From the NCBI GenBank assembly GCA_946803715.1, contig CAMPET010000017.1, positions 206,720 to 241,782 on the forward strand: a DNA stretch of 35,063 bases. Direction: 5' to 3'. Shown piece after piece: positions 9,219 to 21,600 of the stretch. Origin of the DNA: Beroe ovata. Its lineage: Eukaryota > Ctenophora > Nuda > Beroida > Beroidae. Under the pieces are notes generated by a model. The model worked only from the letters and a program-made list of their open reading frames with translations, did not search any database and was not told where the DNA came from. How positions within the stretch are numbered: position 1 is the first letter of the stretch; each line of letters begins with the position of its first letter. The position numbers and the translations under genes were made by a program.

Positions 9219-11169
9219 TTCAGCACGTTTGTGGTTATGAATCGAGGACCACGTACCTTGCCACCCTGGCTCACATCTGCACTCGCCAGTCACAAAGTTG
9301 CACGTGCCATGCACACACTGACACAAGGATACACACTGGTTTCCATAGTAACCGTCTGGGCACTGGACACTACACGCGTTTCCAACCCAGCCTGCGTTAC
9401 ACACGCAACCATCTGTGTTTGGTTGTTTTGGTTGGGATAAATCATATAGCAGGAAATACAAATAACATAGACACAAATGTACACAAACACTAACCACGTG
9501 TGCAAATTCCATGGCCAGAGCAGTCGCTAGGACACACACTATCGTCCACGTGTATCTCACACTGCGCGCCGGTGTAACCTGGCTCACATTCGCACTTGTT
9601 GTTAGTACACGTGCCATGTACACAGTTGCACGCCGCGTGCACGCACAGCACACTCGATACTGGTCGCTGACATCTGTACGCTTCGTCCGGGGATGGACTG
9701 AAACAGAATTTTGTGTTAAACAACATGACTTATTATCAGCCAATCAGATCAATTCCTTTGGAGCCACAAGACACACTAACACAGGCACACAGTATACAGT
9801 ATACACAGACAAACACACACACACACACACACACACCACAGACACATGTACACACACACAGACACAGAACCAAACACATAACACAAACACACACATACCA
9901 ATGAGACGAAGGGTAGCTAATGAGGGTAACATTCTGAACAACTGTACTGCTGCTACCTCCGTCTAAATTGATAGCGTTCACTAGCCCGTGCTCAACTAGC
10001 AGATCAGCGAACTCGCGCAGATTTATCCTGTGATACACGTTATATTAACTACCACGTGATACACGTTACATTAATTACCACGTGATACACGTTACATTAA
10101 CTACAACGTGATGCACGTTATATACACTACCACGTGATACACGTGATATTAATTACCACGTGATACACGCTACATAAATTACTACGTGACACATGTTATA
10201 TACACTACCACGTGATGCAAGAGGAACACGTTAATGAACGATTACACGTTACTAAACTGTGATTCTCACCCTCTGGACCAGGTTTTTCCCTCCACGTGCA
10301 CCAGTCTGACGTTGCCCTGCGCGTCGTGTCCTATGGCAGTGCGCGCAGACACAACGGACACAAACTGATCCATGTCACCGGTGGTCTGCATGTCCTTACA
10401 CTCCATTGACATGGAATCCGACACATACGACTGGGAAAATGAGGATATATTAGAGGATATATGAATCATGATCGGGGGAGAATTATACTTATAAGCTCAA
10501 TTTTGTCCTACAATCCAATTAAATAGTGATTACCAGGTAATTATCAGATAACTAATCATTTATCTTTACCTGCCCATCTCTCACAAGCCAAATGATCCCT
10601 TGTACCAAGTTAACCCACTTCAGCGACGTAACGTGTTCTTCAGTCAAATATCCTGTTACGATTGTTCCATTTTCCAGAATCCCAAAGTTCGGATTCATTG
10701 TACCCTGTCCTGGAGATGGAAAACGTGAATCACTCACAGGACACGTTTCCAACACTTGATAAAATACACGTTATTACACACAACTACACACACAGACCTG
10801 CAAACGCACACACACACATACAAACACTCACACACACGCGCGCGCACAGACACACACACACACACAAACACCAGACACACACATAAACACACATACACAG
10901 TACACAAAAACATACACACACGCGCGCGCGTGGTCACTCACCGTTGACGACAAGTCGCCTGTCACTCCACATGTTACCAAGGCATTGTCCGTTTTGAGTG
11001 TCGAAGAAACCAGCGTTTGTTGCGTAGATGCAATTGTGAGCTCCCGCCGTTTCAGATACAGGACGCTGCTTCGTGTTAGACGTACAGGAGCCTGGGTGAA
11101 AACAAACGTCAAGCTTGAAAAATAATAGCACTTTCTCACTCACTACTCTCTCTCACACAAGTATACACA

Positions 11170-11209
<40 letters not shown>

Positions 11210-11665
11210 TCCACATACAGACACATACAAACACATACATACGCAAACACACCTTCATCGCCAGGTTCATAAACTGAGAGAGTGTCACGTGGATTAGACA
11301 CAATAGCCGCGTGACCGTACGCGAAACGTTTTGGAATTGATCCAGCTATGTCATCGGTGAAAGATCTGACTTCAAGAGGGTCGTTCTGATCGTTCTGTTG
11401 TGCTATCTGAAGGATGAAATCAAGTGATATGGTTTATAAATAAGTGATATCAGAAGAAATAGCAGATGGGATGATCTAACGAAAAACAGGGGAGAAAATC
11501 TCTCACCTCGAATATCTCGTCTCTGCCCTGAGTCTCATGACACTCCCTAATCTCTCTGAGGGACCGCCGGGAAGAGAGGGGGGAGGAGTAGGGGTATAAT
11601 TCTGATGCAGATGTCCGTCCAAATAGGACTATGATGAGAAGGATGCAGAGGCCATGTCTACTCAT
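7730..11665 (-). CDS. NAGPA: NAGPA-like uncovering enzyme (GlcNAc-1-phosphodiester alpha-N-acetylglucosaminidase), 13 exons
   Basis: The enzyme removes the covering GlcNAc from lysosomal hydrolases in the trans-Golgi, exposing mannose-6-phosphate. Exons: 11507-11665, 11253-11406, 10942-11091, 10570-10709, 10270-10430, 9899-10027, 9495-9697, 9257-9412, 9049-9150, 8882-8969, 8582-8690, 8235-8354, 7730-7873. All junctions are GT-AG, phases close, and the sum is 604 codons plus stop (human 515). Residues 1-20 form a signal peptide (LCILLIIVLF). The phosphodiester glycosidase domain spans roughly 70-300, with GHAAIVSNP, YATNAGFFD, CLGNMWSD, IWLVRDGQ, SARTAIGHD and NAINLDGGSSST (D277). Cysteine-rich EGF-like repeats follow (about 300-470), more than in the human protein. 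A membrane helix is at about 486-507. The cytosolic tail of about 95 residues has Y549 in IYREI and ends EDDSDADDTSLLLK. Dinucleotide or minisatellite repeats occupy at least half the introns. A probable AATAAA lies near 7553 in transcript sense. Confidence 0.93.
8091..8230. repeat. minisatellite, seven exact-length 20-bp units, in the last NAGPA intron
   Basis: Seven units of ACTAGGAGTGGCACTACAAC fill exactly 140 bp, with C/T and T/C variants in single units. In transcript sense the array starts four bases into the intron after the donor of the 120-nt exon ending at 8235 (CAG|GTATG). Confidence 0.95.
8475..8506. repeat. dinucleotide repeat (CA)n in transcript sense, NAGPA intron 11
   Basis: A run of TG on the plus strand lies inside the intron between the membrane exon (ends 8582) and the next exon (starts 8354). 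Confidence 0.9.
9176..9215. repeat. dinucleotide repeat (CA)n in transcript sense, NAGPA intron 8
   Basis: About 20 TG units on the plus strand lie between the exons at 9257-9412 and 9049-9150. Confidence 0.9.
9811..9897. repeat. UG-rich repeat just downstream of a NAGPA 5' splice site
   Basis: On the plus strand this is CA-rich. In transcript sense the donor at 9898 (TTG|GTATGTGTGTGTTTG) runs straight into a UG-rich tract. The pure (CA)n core is about 9811-9836. Confidence 0.85.
10031..10220. repeat. degenerate about 27-bp minisatellite with six CACGTG sites, NAGPA intron 5
   Basis: About seven units of TACCACGTGATACACGTTAT plus a variable AT-rich tail occupy most of the intron between the exons at 10270-10430 and 9899-10027. 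CACGTG occurs at 10053, 10079, 10131, 10140, 10157 and 10209, each followed by A (CACGTGA). Confidence 0.85.
10800..10931. repeat. UG/CG-rich repeat just downstream of a NAGPA 5' splice site
   Basis: In transcript sense the donor GTGAGT at 10941 is followed within about ten bases by CGCGCGCGTGTGTGTATG and then a long UG-rich tract. Confidence 0.85.
11155..11250. repeat. UG-rich repeat just downstream of a NAGPA 5' splice site
   Basis: In transcript sense the donor at 11252 (GAAG|GTGTGTTTGCGTATG) opens a UG-rich intron containing a pure (UG)n core at 11171-11204. Confidence 0.85.
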
Positions 11666-12425
11666 CTATCATAGCTCGTCTCCAGCTGACATACCCTACA
11701 TCCTGCGCTGGGATGAGGGAGACATAGGGTATTTTCCTGATATAATCGATAAGGCCCTTATCTGATAAGGCCCTTATCTGCGGGGGTTATCCGGGTAATT
11801 AACTAGAGATCGAGATCGGGGTATGGAACGTTTTGCTCTACGATAGACACGTGTTAGCAACACAGCACATCAAACTCAACACTGCACACAACTAGACATA
11901 ACACACGATGGTGACGCTTCAAACAATGATTATTGTGTTTGGAACAATTGAGTTCCGTCTGAAAAGTGAGAGGTGTCAAAACTATGCACACCTGAAAACA
12001 ATACGTATGTATTGACACCAGATGTTAACATAATACCGGCAAAAACACAGAGTTTCCTGAAAAGTAACACGTGAGAAATTCGATCCATCTTTATCACACC
12101 ATGTGTCTTATCTTCATGATATTTCACGTGATGTATCGTAATTCCGATCGGGAAATATCGTGATTTCGAATTGGGGATACTTCATGGTTTTCAATCATTC
12201 AAACAACTATGTAAGACTAACCCACAAATTTTCTAAATGAACATGTAAATGAACATGTAAATGACACAATGATCCGATGCTTCCACTGGCATTACCATCA
12301 GTTTGACCGATAGTCACACGTGTGTCGATAACACGTGACCAGTAGCACGTGGCCAGGACATGTGACCAGTAGCAGCTCCAATCGTTGCCAGGTAACGTGT
12401 CCTATTCCCTGCACTTATCACGTGT
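11666..12425 (-). promoter_or_regulatory. NAGPA upstream region with a cluster of CACGTG (E-box/CLEAR-like) sites
   Basis: There is no coding exon between the NAGPA start (11665) and the NME stop (12426). CACGTG palindromes occur at 11848, 12069, 12125 (as TCACGTGA, 12124-12131), 12317, 12332 (as CACGTGAC), 12346 and 12419. TFEB/MITF-family factors bind TCACGTGA-type sites in animals and control lysosomal genes; that these sites are used here is inference. An ATAAGGCCCTTATCTG palindrome also lies near 11750-11778. CACGTG is frequent elsewhere in this window too, which weakens the inference. Confidence 0.4.
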
Positions 12426-13341
12426 CTACTCGTAGATGTGTGTGTCCAGAGTGTGAACGTAGTTGTTTTGGAGCTCACTCTCATCAAACCACAGAGCAAT
12501 CTCCTTGTTGGCACTCTCAACAGAGTCACTGCCGTGACAGATGTTGCGACCCATATCGATACAGAAATCACCTCGGATACTGCCCGGTTTGGAGTTCAGA
12601 GGGTTTGTCTCACCCAGCATACTGCGTCCTGGGGGGTAAGGGGGGAGTGGTCAAGGTTCACTGAGTGCTGAGTGGGTAAACTACACGCTACACATTACAC
12701 ATGTCATGTGCATGGTGCATTTTGCACGCTACACATTACACATGTCATTACATTGTGCACGCTACACACTACACATGTCATTACACATGTCATTGCATTG
12801 TGCACGCTACACATTACACATGTCATTGCATTGTGCACGCTATACATTACACATGTCATTGCATTGTGCACGCTACACGCTACACACTACACAATACACA
12901 TGTCATGGTGCATTGTGCACGCTACACATTACACATGTCATTTTGTAACTCTGGGGAGGAAGTAGAACTCTAATACCTTGTTTTACAGCATCAAGTCCCT
13001 GCCACACCATGCACACAACAGGTCCACTAGCCATGAACTCAACCAGACCGTTGAAGAATCCTTTGCCCTTGAGGTCACAATAATGCTCCTCCAAATGCTC
13101 CTTCGAGGCGGTCTTCAGCTTCATGGCAACCAACTGGTATCCGCGCTTCTCGAACCTGACAAAATCGGGCGGTCATTTTACAAATCTCTCTCAAAAACGA
13201 TGCTAATATTCGACAAATAACATGGATCGATCGGAATATGAATGCAGGTAAGCAGTGGTACCTGCTGATAATGTCTCCGACAAGGCCGCGCTGAACACCA
13301 TCAGGCTTGATCATGATGTAGGTTCGCTCTGTCTTGGACAT
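12426..13341 (-). CDS. NME: nucleoside diphosphate kinase (NME1/NME2 type), 3 exons
   Basis: It transfers the terminal phosphate from ATP to nucleoside diphosphates through a phosphohistidine, normally as a hexamer. Exons are 13262-13341, 12977-13155 and 12426-12628. Junctions are GT-AG and the total is 153 residues, the usual group I length. The start [20 protein letters not shown] gives K12. The active-site His is H118 in [14 protein letters not shown], the same number as in human NME1. [15 protein letters not shown] and the C-terminal tail ending HIYE are all present. The first intron is 106 bp. The second, 348 bp, is nearly filled by a minisatellite. UBA52 lies 182 bp upstream on the same strand. 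Which NME paralogue it is cannot be decided from sequence alone, since group I genes duplicated independently in many animals. Confidence 0.96.
12680..12950. repeat. 33-bp minisatellite filling the second NME intron
   Basis: The unit joins GTGCACGCTACACATTACAC and ATGTCATTGCATT, about eight copies, some truncated or missing the CATTGCATT part. ATGCATGT-like palindromes recur. Long frames across it (Thr/His/Cys-rich) are repeat artefacts. Confidence 0.9.
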
Positions 13342-13523
13342 TTTATGGGCTAGCTAGTGACAGGTTACTTGGGTGAATTCACAATGGACATTAGGCATCG
13401 GATAAGATAATGCAATCATCATTTAGACCTAAATTTGCTTTCCCAGCTTGATACAGACAATGGTACGAAACCAAGAAACAACACTTGGTCCATGTGACAT
13501 GGTATAAAATAAAAACGAATGAT

Positions 13524-14671
<1,148 letters not shown>

Positions 14672-17600
14672 TTAGAACGTTCTCGCCCCACTCACTGTTC
14701 TCCTAGTTCTAATTCTGGCACACTTGGGACACGTGTCTGAGTAGCAGGACTTGTGGAAGCACGTCCAGCACATCTGACACTGGACTGTGGTTTCCAGCTG
14801 GAATGGGTAAATGATCTCCCCCTGTGGGGAATAGGGTAGTGAGATCTTCTTTTTGAAGATTCTTGACACATCTTTACTCAAGATTCTTGACACATCTTTA
14901 CTCAAGATTCATCAAAAGTGGAGTCTTCACTCATCTTCGTGGAGAATATTTTCCAGCGCTCCATGTAGGAGTTTAAATAATGACTGGTTACCGGTATGTG
15001 TACACATGGAAAGAAAAGCGGACGGAAAGAATAAGACGCGCACAGCAAAAAAAGCTTAGAGTAGCTTACAACTGCACGTCTTTTCTCTTCCACCCACCTT
15101 TTCCATCCGGGTGAGGGGAACTGCTAGAGCACCTACCTTGGAACAGAGTTCACAGATAAAACCCTTAACCCGACAGAGTCCACAGTTATCAACATGGGGC
15201 AGCCAACTCGTCACAATGATCTTCATCTCCTCTATCAAATGTCTCTCCTTCACTGCCAACAGATCCTGAGATACAGAGTTGGTAACATATTTCAAACTTA
15301 CCACTACTTATTACAATCAAATTTGAGATGTAAAACCATGTAAAGTGAGGAAGTGCATTTAAACTGGTAGCGGGTTTCCAACCCCCTGCAAACATGGAGG
15401 AACTGGGTCTAACTTTGTTCAATATGATGACATTTTGGTTAATACCGATTCACCAGATGAATATTACTGTTCAGATCGAGAGTAAATAAACAATAGGGAA
15501 CAAGATACTAGAAAACAAGACAGCAAGAATACCCAGCAAGAATTAAATTAATTAATTAAATTGAATTAATTTAAGTCCCAATAGTCACCTCAAGCGAGTA
15601 GAGTTGAGGCTCGTTGATGATATGAGGTTTGAGAGATAGGTTATCGAGGAGGTCTTTACCATTCCTACACGATCTGCAGTGACCACAGCCATGAGCAAAG
15701 AATACAAGACGCAAGCTAACACGAGAATACGACTGAAGATTATTACGTGGTGTGGCAATCTATCCTACCTCAAGTATTCGTTGAGAAAGTAAAGCTGATG
15801 CCTCAGTGATCTGGCACATTTCATCTCAGAAACGGACTTGTAGAGGTTGTGATTGATGTCTTGAATGCAATACCTGTGGACGGAAAATGTGTGAAAGGCA
15901 AGTCACCAAACACAGAATGTTCAATGTACAGGAATTGTCAATGGTGTCACAAATGAGGGACGAATAAGAACATTTTCTTCCAACCAGTCTTTAGTGACAA
16001 CGTAAAGTGGAGTACACTGAGGTACACAGAGCATGGAATATGGATACCTTGCATCCCGAGCAATAAACTTTCCAAACGGAACAAAGCACTATACTAGGTA
16101 TAATGAATAAATATTATGACCCCTCTACTCATATAGCTGCTGTAATATAGTGACGCTAACTCACAGTGGCTGTAATATAGTGACGCTAACTCACAGTGGC
16201 TGTAATATAGTGACACAGTCTCACANTCTATTATTATTATCTATCATTCACGCATTGATGTTCATCGGGACTTCTTGGCGTGCTTCCTAGTCCCTATTAT
16301 AATTTGGCATTCTCTCTTTTATTATTATGTTTTTGTGCGTTCACTGCGTACAGCGTGTTGCTATGGTTGCGTATGAGTTGCACGTGCAAAAAATAGTAGC
16401 CTGTATGCTCATTTCTCATGGTGCTGTTTCGATTACGTTGCTCTGCCTGTTGATAGGAGAGACCAGAGTTGCACGTGCAGTTTAATGCGCGCGCAATGAC
16501 AGTCAGATATAGCGATTATTGTTTCTGTTTTGCACTTAATCATCGACCAAACAGCACACACACACTAAGTGACCTGTTGCTGTGATCGCCCTTGATCTGG
16601 AATCTGGATTTAACCTACTACATTCAACATCTTTCACAATACGTTCGCGTTGGTCAGTAATGTATCTGATGCGTTGATGTTTATCGTGACTACTTGAGTA
16701 CTTGACGGGCTCCCTAGTCTCTATTATAATTTGGCATTCTCTCTATTATTATTATTATGGACTCTGTGCGTTCACTGCGTACAGCGTGTTGCTATGGTAA
16801 TGGTAAGTTTGCACGTGCAAAAATTAACAGCCTGTATGCTCATTTCTTATGGTGCTGTTTTGGTTACGTTGCTCTCTGCCAGTTGATAGGAGAGACAAAA
16901 GTTGCACGTGCACTTTAATGCGCGCGCAATGACAGTCACATCTTGCATATGATTCCGTTTCGCACTGATTACTGAATCATTGACCGCACACACTGAGTGA
17001 CCTATTGCTCAATTGCTGTGATCACTCTTGATCTGGAATCTGGATTTAAGCTACTACTTTCACCATCTTCCACAATACGTTAGTCGATTCAGTATCTCAT
17101 GCGTAATGATGAGTACTTGGCGGGCTCCCTAGTCAAATATAAACGGCTGTATTCGCTGATAAAGTATTCGTACCTAGGTAAGCGCAGTATCGGAACCAGC
17201 TAGCCAGAGTGCTATCTATTTTCATACCACATCCAGCGCATCTGTAACCACATCGTGACAAAACTGACTGAAACAGACGGGGGAAATGGATTAGGTTGCG
17301 AAGAACTCAGAAACAGTCCTACTAGGACTACTAGGAGTAATCGTCGCAGAACAGTAAAACTGTAGAGCAGACCTACTTTTCTGGTGGCGGGAAGGTGCAA
17401 GTGGTAGATAATCTGAGCTCGTGGAGGCGCCCAATCGAGATTACCTCGTAGTCTCGTGGTGGGAATCGTCAAATCGGAGAGCGCCCTCGGGGGCGGGGTG
17501 TGGTGTGATTCGTGCCGCGATTTACCGGAAACCAACCAGTCCAACTCAGCACTTTCCTAACAAGGATGGCCGGTGGATATTTGTAAATCGGAATTTATCG

Positions 17601-18340
17601 TGGACAGTGATTAACGGAATAAGGTTTTGTCAGGCACCTCGGATGAGAAGCGCATGGATTTGAAGAGTTGACGTGCGATGACGTTTGGGCTGTTCTCGTT
17701 GCTAGTCTGATTCTCCGCAAACTTTTCCAATACAGTTGAGATAGAGTTATCACCGAGTGAGTTCACAGAGGGGGTGTCGGTGTCTACTACACTGACCCAA
17801 TCAGAGAAGTCGGTACTCGCTTCTCTGTGAAGGAAGGAGGATAATGATCGAGACAACAAATGTATGATATTAGGGGGTGACAATGCCACATTTGATTGAA
17901 AGACGAGATAACACACACACACACACACGTTTTATACCTGCTATTAATGGGTACCGAAGCAGACTTCCTCACGATTGCAGGACTGATAGGTGAACATGTG
18001 TTAGGTGTCGGGCTGTTGTTATTCGTGAGTGAGTAAGCGTAGTCTCTGATGCTGTCAGATAGCGTATCATCGTCCTCGTCCTCAGTGTCATTCTTGTATC
18101 GGAGTTGTTCCAGGGCACAGATTATCGATTCTGCTACCTGTGATCATCAAAGTTTAACCCCACTGACCCAGGTCTCATATTCACAATGAATGAAGTATGT
18201 AATGAAGTATGTAATGAAGTATGTATGAATACGCCCACTATAACCTGAAAATGAGCGTTCTCCATTTCCAGAGCGGATACGGCATCGCTCCCAGCCGCTG
18301 TGATGGCTTGTAACCAGGACGGCTCTTGCCCATTATCCAT
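14672..18340 (-). CDS. Rubicon-family protein (RH/DUF4206 domain), no RUN domain, Pacer-like
   Basis: Family members (Rubicon, Pacer/RUBCNL, PLEKHM1, DEF8) bind Rab7 through a cysteine-rich C-terminal RH domain and act in autophagy and late endosomes. Exons I support: 18245-18340, 17938-18137, 17638-17824, 17377-17556, 17174-17267, 16048-16088 (weak), then 15769-15873, 15589-15673, 15137-15265 and 14672-14821. The N-terminal 200 residues are acidic and Ser-rich (NDTEDEDDDTLSDS) with no RUN or PH domain. The RH domain shows RCAGCG, WFRYCAYL, VYCSGC, CIQDINHNLY, LRHQLYFLNEYL, INEPQLYSLE, HVDNCGLCRVKGFICELC, IIYPFQ, and the last zinc cluster CQMCWTCFHKSC with CPKCAR. One exon, the family's IPARV..WDF region, is not resolved between 15874 and 16047. 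The start follows MED23 by only 270 bp, so there is no room for a RUN domain. Introns are short except the satellite-bearing one (16089-17173). Confidence 0.82.
14986..15117. repeat. GTGTACAC foldback (MITE-like) copy in an intron of the Rubicon-family gene
   Basis: The left end CCGGTATGTGTACACATGGA and the interior GACGGAAAGAATAAGACGCG match the element at 5902-6051. The right arm (ACGTCTTTTCTCTTCC to TTTTCCATCC) is degraded. It ends about 20 bp before the donor of the exon ending at 15137. Confidence 0.7.
16138..16225. repeat. 30-bp tandem repeat, about three units, next to an assembly gap
   Basis: TGTAATATAGTGACGCTAAC plus TCACAGTGGC is repeated twice exactly and once with changes, stopping at the n at 16226. 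The real array may be longer. Confidence 0.85.
16251..17135. repeat. about 420-bp tandem unit, 2.1 copies, in an intron
   Basis: Units begin at 16251, 16671 and 17101 (the third is only a stub). Shared segments include TATAATTTGGCATTCTCTCT, GTTCACTGCGTACAGCGTGT, TTGCACGTGCAAA, CCTGTATGCTCATTTCT and TTTAATGCGCGCGCAATGAC. The array lies between the exons at 17174-17267 and 16048-16088 of the Rubicon-family gene. Confidence 0.88.
17909..17928. repeat. UG repeat just downstream of a 5' splice site
   Basis: In transcript sense the donor at 17937 (CAG|GTATAAAACG) is followed by (UG)n about ten bases into the 113-bp intron of the Rubicon-family gene. Confidence 0.85.
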
Positions 18341-18610
18341 CACATTTCATCCATCCTGTGATTTGACATCATTTTAACATGAGCAAACATCGCATCTACA
18401 CACAGTACAAAATAAACAGTCGTGCGCGCGCGCAAATGTATCCCTCATTTTACGCAATACAGCGGAGTCTTCATAACGTTAGCCGCAAACAAGAAGACCC
18501 TTTCAACGAAAATGGCAATAAATTTGTGTCACAAACGAATTTTACAGCAAAACTATCAAATAAAATCTGAAATATGAACAATGAAATAACATGATATAAA
18601 ACAATTAAAA

Positions 18611-21600
18611 TTAAGAAGTAGCATCTTTACCAACGACCAAAAGTTTCAATTTCGCTGCAATATTTGCAGGCAGCATTGGCAAATGCTTCTCAACTAACGG
18701 CTTAAATTCCACGCCAGCATAAATATACTTGATATAATACATGTAGTCAACGAATAAATCAGGATTTGAAACACTGTTTTCACCTAGCAAATTGAACATA
18801 GCCTGATACAATGCGTACAGTGTTTGGTTAATAACAGACGGGTTTCTAAACAAATGACACAAAAACGGCGATACAAGTTTCATAACATACATGACCTTAG
18901 ACTCACTTGAAAATAGCGCCAAATTCTGAGTGATAAACTCTGGCAAATATCCAATTTTATCAGCCTTGCAGTGCTGGAAGAAGGAATGAACCAGGACAAG
19001 TACATTCTGAGCCTTGTTATTCCACAGTACTCCGCCCACATTTCCCTCACTGTCGTAGAAATTGGACTCATCCTTGATAACGTCTAGTATTTTCCTGTAC
19101 ACAGCGTGAGAAAACGCTACAGGTAGGGCAGAGAACAGTATCCCTAACGTGTTGCATAGCTCGGGCAAATGTCCGGTAGTGTTGGTCAGAGCTATGTCAA
19201 CCAGCTTGGTCCCAATGTTGAGTCTGTGTTCGGAGAGCAGGTCAGATGGTGACTTTATACCCACGCAGCTAGGAAGTGGAATACACATCAGCTCTATAGC
19301 AGTGAGGTACAGCATCATACAGACTGGATTACCGAACTCATTAAACCTCCATTCTATTGAACTAAATTCCACACCGTCGCTACACTTGATCACATCATTC
19401 ATTTTGGTGACCAATTCAAGGTAGTAACCCGGCGATGGTTCCCACTTGCACACGGACTCGTCATTCTTGACATATGTCAGGAACTGCGCGGATAGGAAGT
19501 CCATGGGCTTGCAGATCTGGTGTTCTAGATAGGATCTGACAAGCAGCCTCTTCTCGAGGTCGCGCTCAGACGCTAGCATCAGATCGTAGTAGAATAGGGT
19601 GTTGTGTACGTAAGTGATGGGAGCGTCGTGGTACGCAAACAGGCTGGAGAACATCCTCAGGATTTCTATCAACCAGACGCGGCTATTTTTGGCCGGCAAC
19701 TCAATCATCCTGTGAATGATGATGTCAAACACCGGGACACACCTCATACAGAGGTTACTGAAGTAGATGGGTAGGTGGATATTTCCACCCCGCTGATCCA
19801 TGAACTCACTCCTAGTCCAGTACTGATGTTCGGGGAATTTGCTGTGGTAGTTGTAGTGCATGTCACTCCAGTCGTTTACCCGCCAGAATTTGGGCGTGGC
19901 TTGTGTCACAAAGTGATCACACCGTTCCCGGAAGTGAGTTTTCTTCATAAGGAGGTTGTAGACGAGGAAGAAGGATATGTTAGCGTCCTGCTCTGAGTAT
20001 TTGTGGAGGGACAGAATGGTGAGGAGGGTATCGAATGGCATGATGTAGTATCTGAAGACAAAATCACTCAGGGTGTTGGTCATCTTCGTGAATATGGGCG
20101 TGGCACCCTTGGTGCTTTTCACCTCTAGCAGAATGAAATCGATCATGTTTCGAATCTGCTTTCTGAGTACACTCGCCGTCCACTGAGACGTCACTTTCGT
20201 GGCGTAGTTAGGAAGCGCGTCGGTTTCGAGGACTTTACGAAGGAGTATACACAGGAAAATGTCATGCTGATCTGATTCCTTGTAAAACTTTGCCACGTCG
20301 TGCTTAAGTCCCGCTTGTTGGATAGCTGTGAGAGCCTCGTTAACTAGCATAGTGAGATTCTTTGCTGAGTAGGAGTCTGGATGGGAACAGTAACTGAGAA
20401 GAGACTGAGGGAAGTAGGAAAGGGTATACGGACTCCAGTCACGGACGGCAGGGGTTTGTGCTAACACGTGATCCATGAACGGTTTCAGCCATGAGTTCTG
20501 CGACATTTTGTTCCCGGAGACCACTGCAGTGCGGGCAGCAGTCAGGATAAACAGTTTGTTCAATTCCACACTGCTGGTGGACAGGATCTTCACACCAGCA
20601 GGGGATGAGCTTATCCGGGTGTGATCGTGGTAGTTTAGGAGTTGGAGAACTCGCATGGCAAACGATTCCAACATGTACAACATTTGGGGGTGCGTTGTGG
20701 GTCCGTTCTGTAGGAACAGGGCAGCTAGACTCTGACAGTGAGTAAGCATCGTCATTCTGTGGGTTGTCTGCTTGACAAACTGCATCCTGTACACAAACAT
20801 CTCAAGCAAGCTACACAGGATGCCCTCTGACTGATTGCTATGCACTGTGACTATCAGGTTCATCATCATTTTCAAACTGTTTGAGTCTATGTCAACGTAT
20901 GAGAGCAGCCTGGAGAAAGTTTCTAGAAGGGCTGGTGCCAGGTAGGGGCCATGATGTCGAGAGTTCATGTTCATGGCACTATCATGAGGGTCAGCCATCT
21001 TGTTGATATGATTGGTGATAGTGACAATGAAGTTCATCTTGGCATGTGCTGAGAGCATGTCAAGGATGTCCAGTGGCATTGGAGTGAGGGCTGCAACAAC
21101 CTGGACATTGCCTGGCAGGAGTGTGGTTTGTTGGGACATGTATAGACTCTCCATCAGGAACCTCATTGCGTTGGAGTATGCCTCTGACGTGTTCACAAAC
21201 GTTGGGATGAAATCATTGATGTGGTTCAGTGCAACACACACCGTGAAATCGGACATGCTGTATTGATGGTGGGGTGAGTTGAGGAAGTTTACCTGTTCTA
21301 AGAGTGCAGGAGGTGTGGGATCGAGAATTCCGGGGTTGTCTGCCGACCTTGTGGCAAAGATACACCACAAGCTGGCAGCAGACAGGTAGACAACACCGAG
21401 CGGGGAGTTGAGGTCTGGGACCGGGAGGGTAGTTTGCTCAGGATAGAGCAGCTTGATCATATCGCTCATGTAAAGAAACTCCTTTTTATGTACCCGGATT
21501 ATTTTCAGACAAAAACTGAAGACTCGATGAATTGTCCACATCAGAAAATCCCTGTGTTTCTGAAGAGAAGCGAATGTGGCGGGTTTTTTCAACTCTCGAA

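Noticed and set aside
9713-9966. Thr/His-rich frames over CA repeats
   Set aside because: Products of dinucleotide repeats inside NAGPA introns.
12672-12973. Three overlapping plus-strand frames rich in His, Cys and Thr
   Set aside because: They translate the 33-bp minisatellite of the NME intron in its three frames.
15874-16047. Exon of the Rubicon-family gene encoding CTPLYVVTKDW and following residues
   Set aside because: The implied intron would be only 31 bases and the phase does not join to the next firm exon at 15873, so I did not include it.
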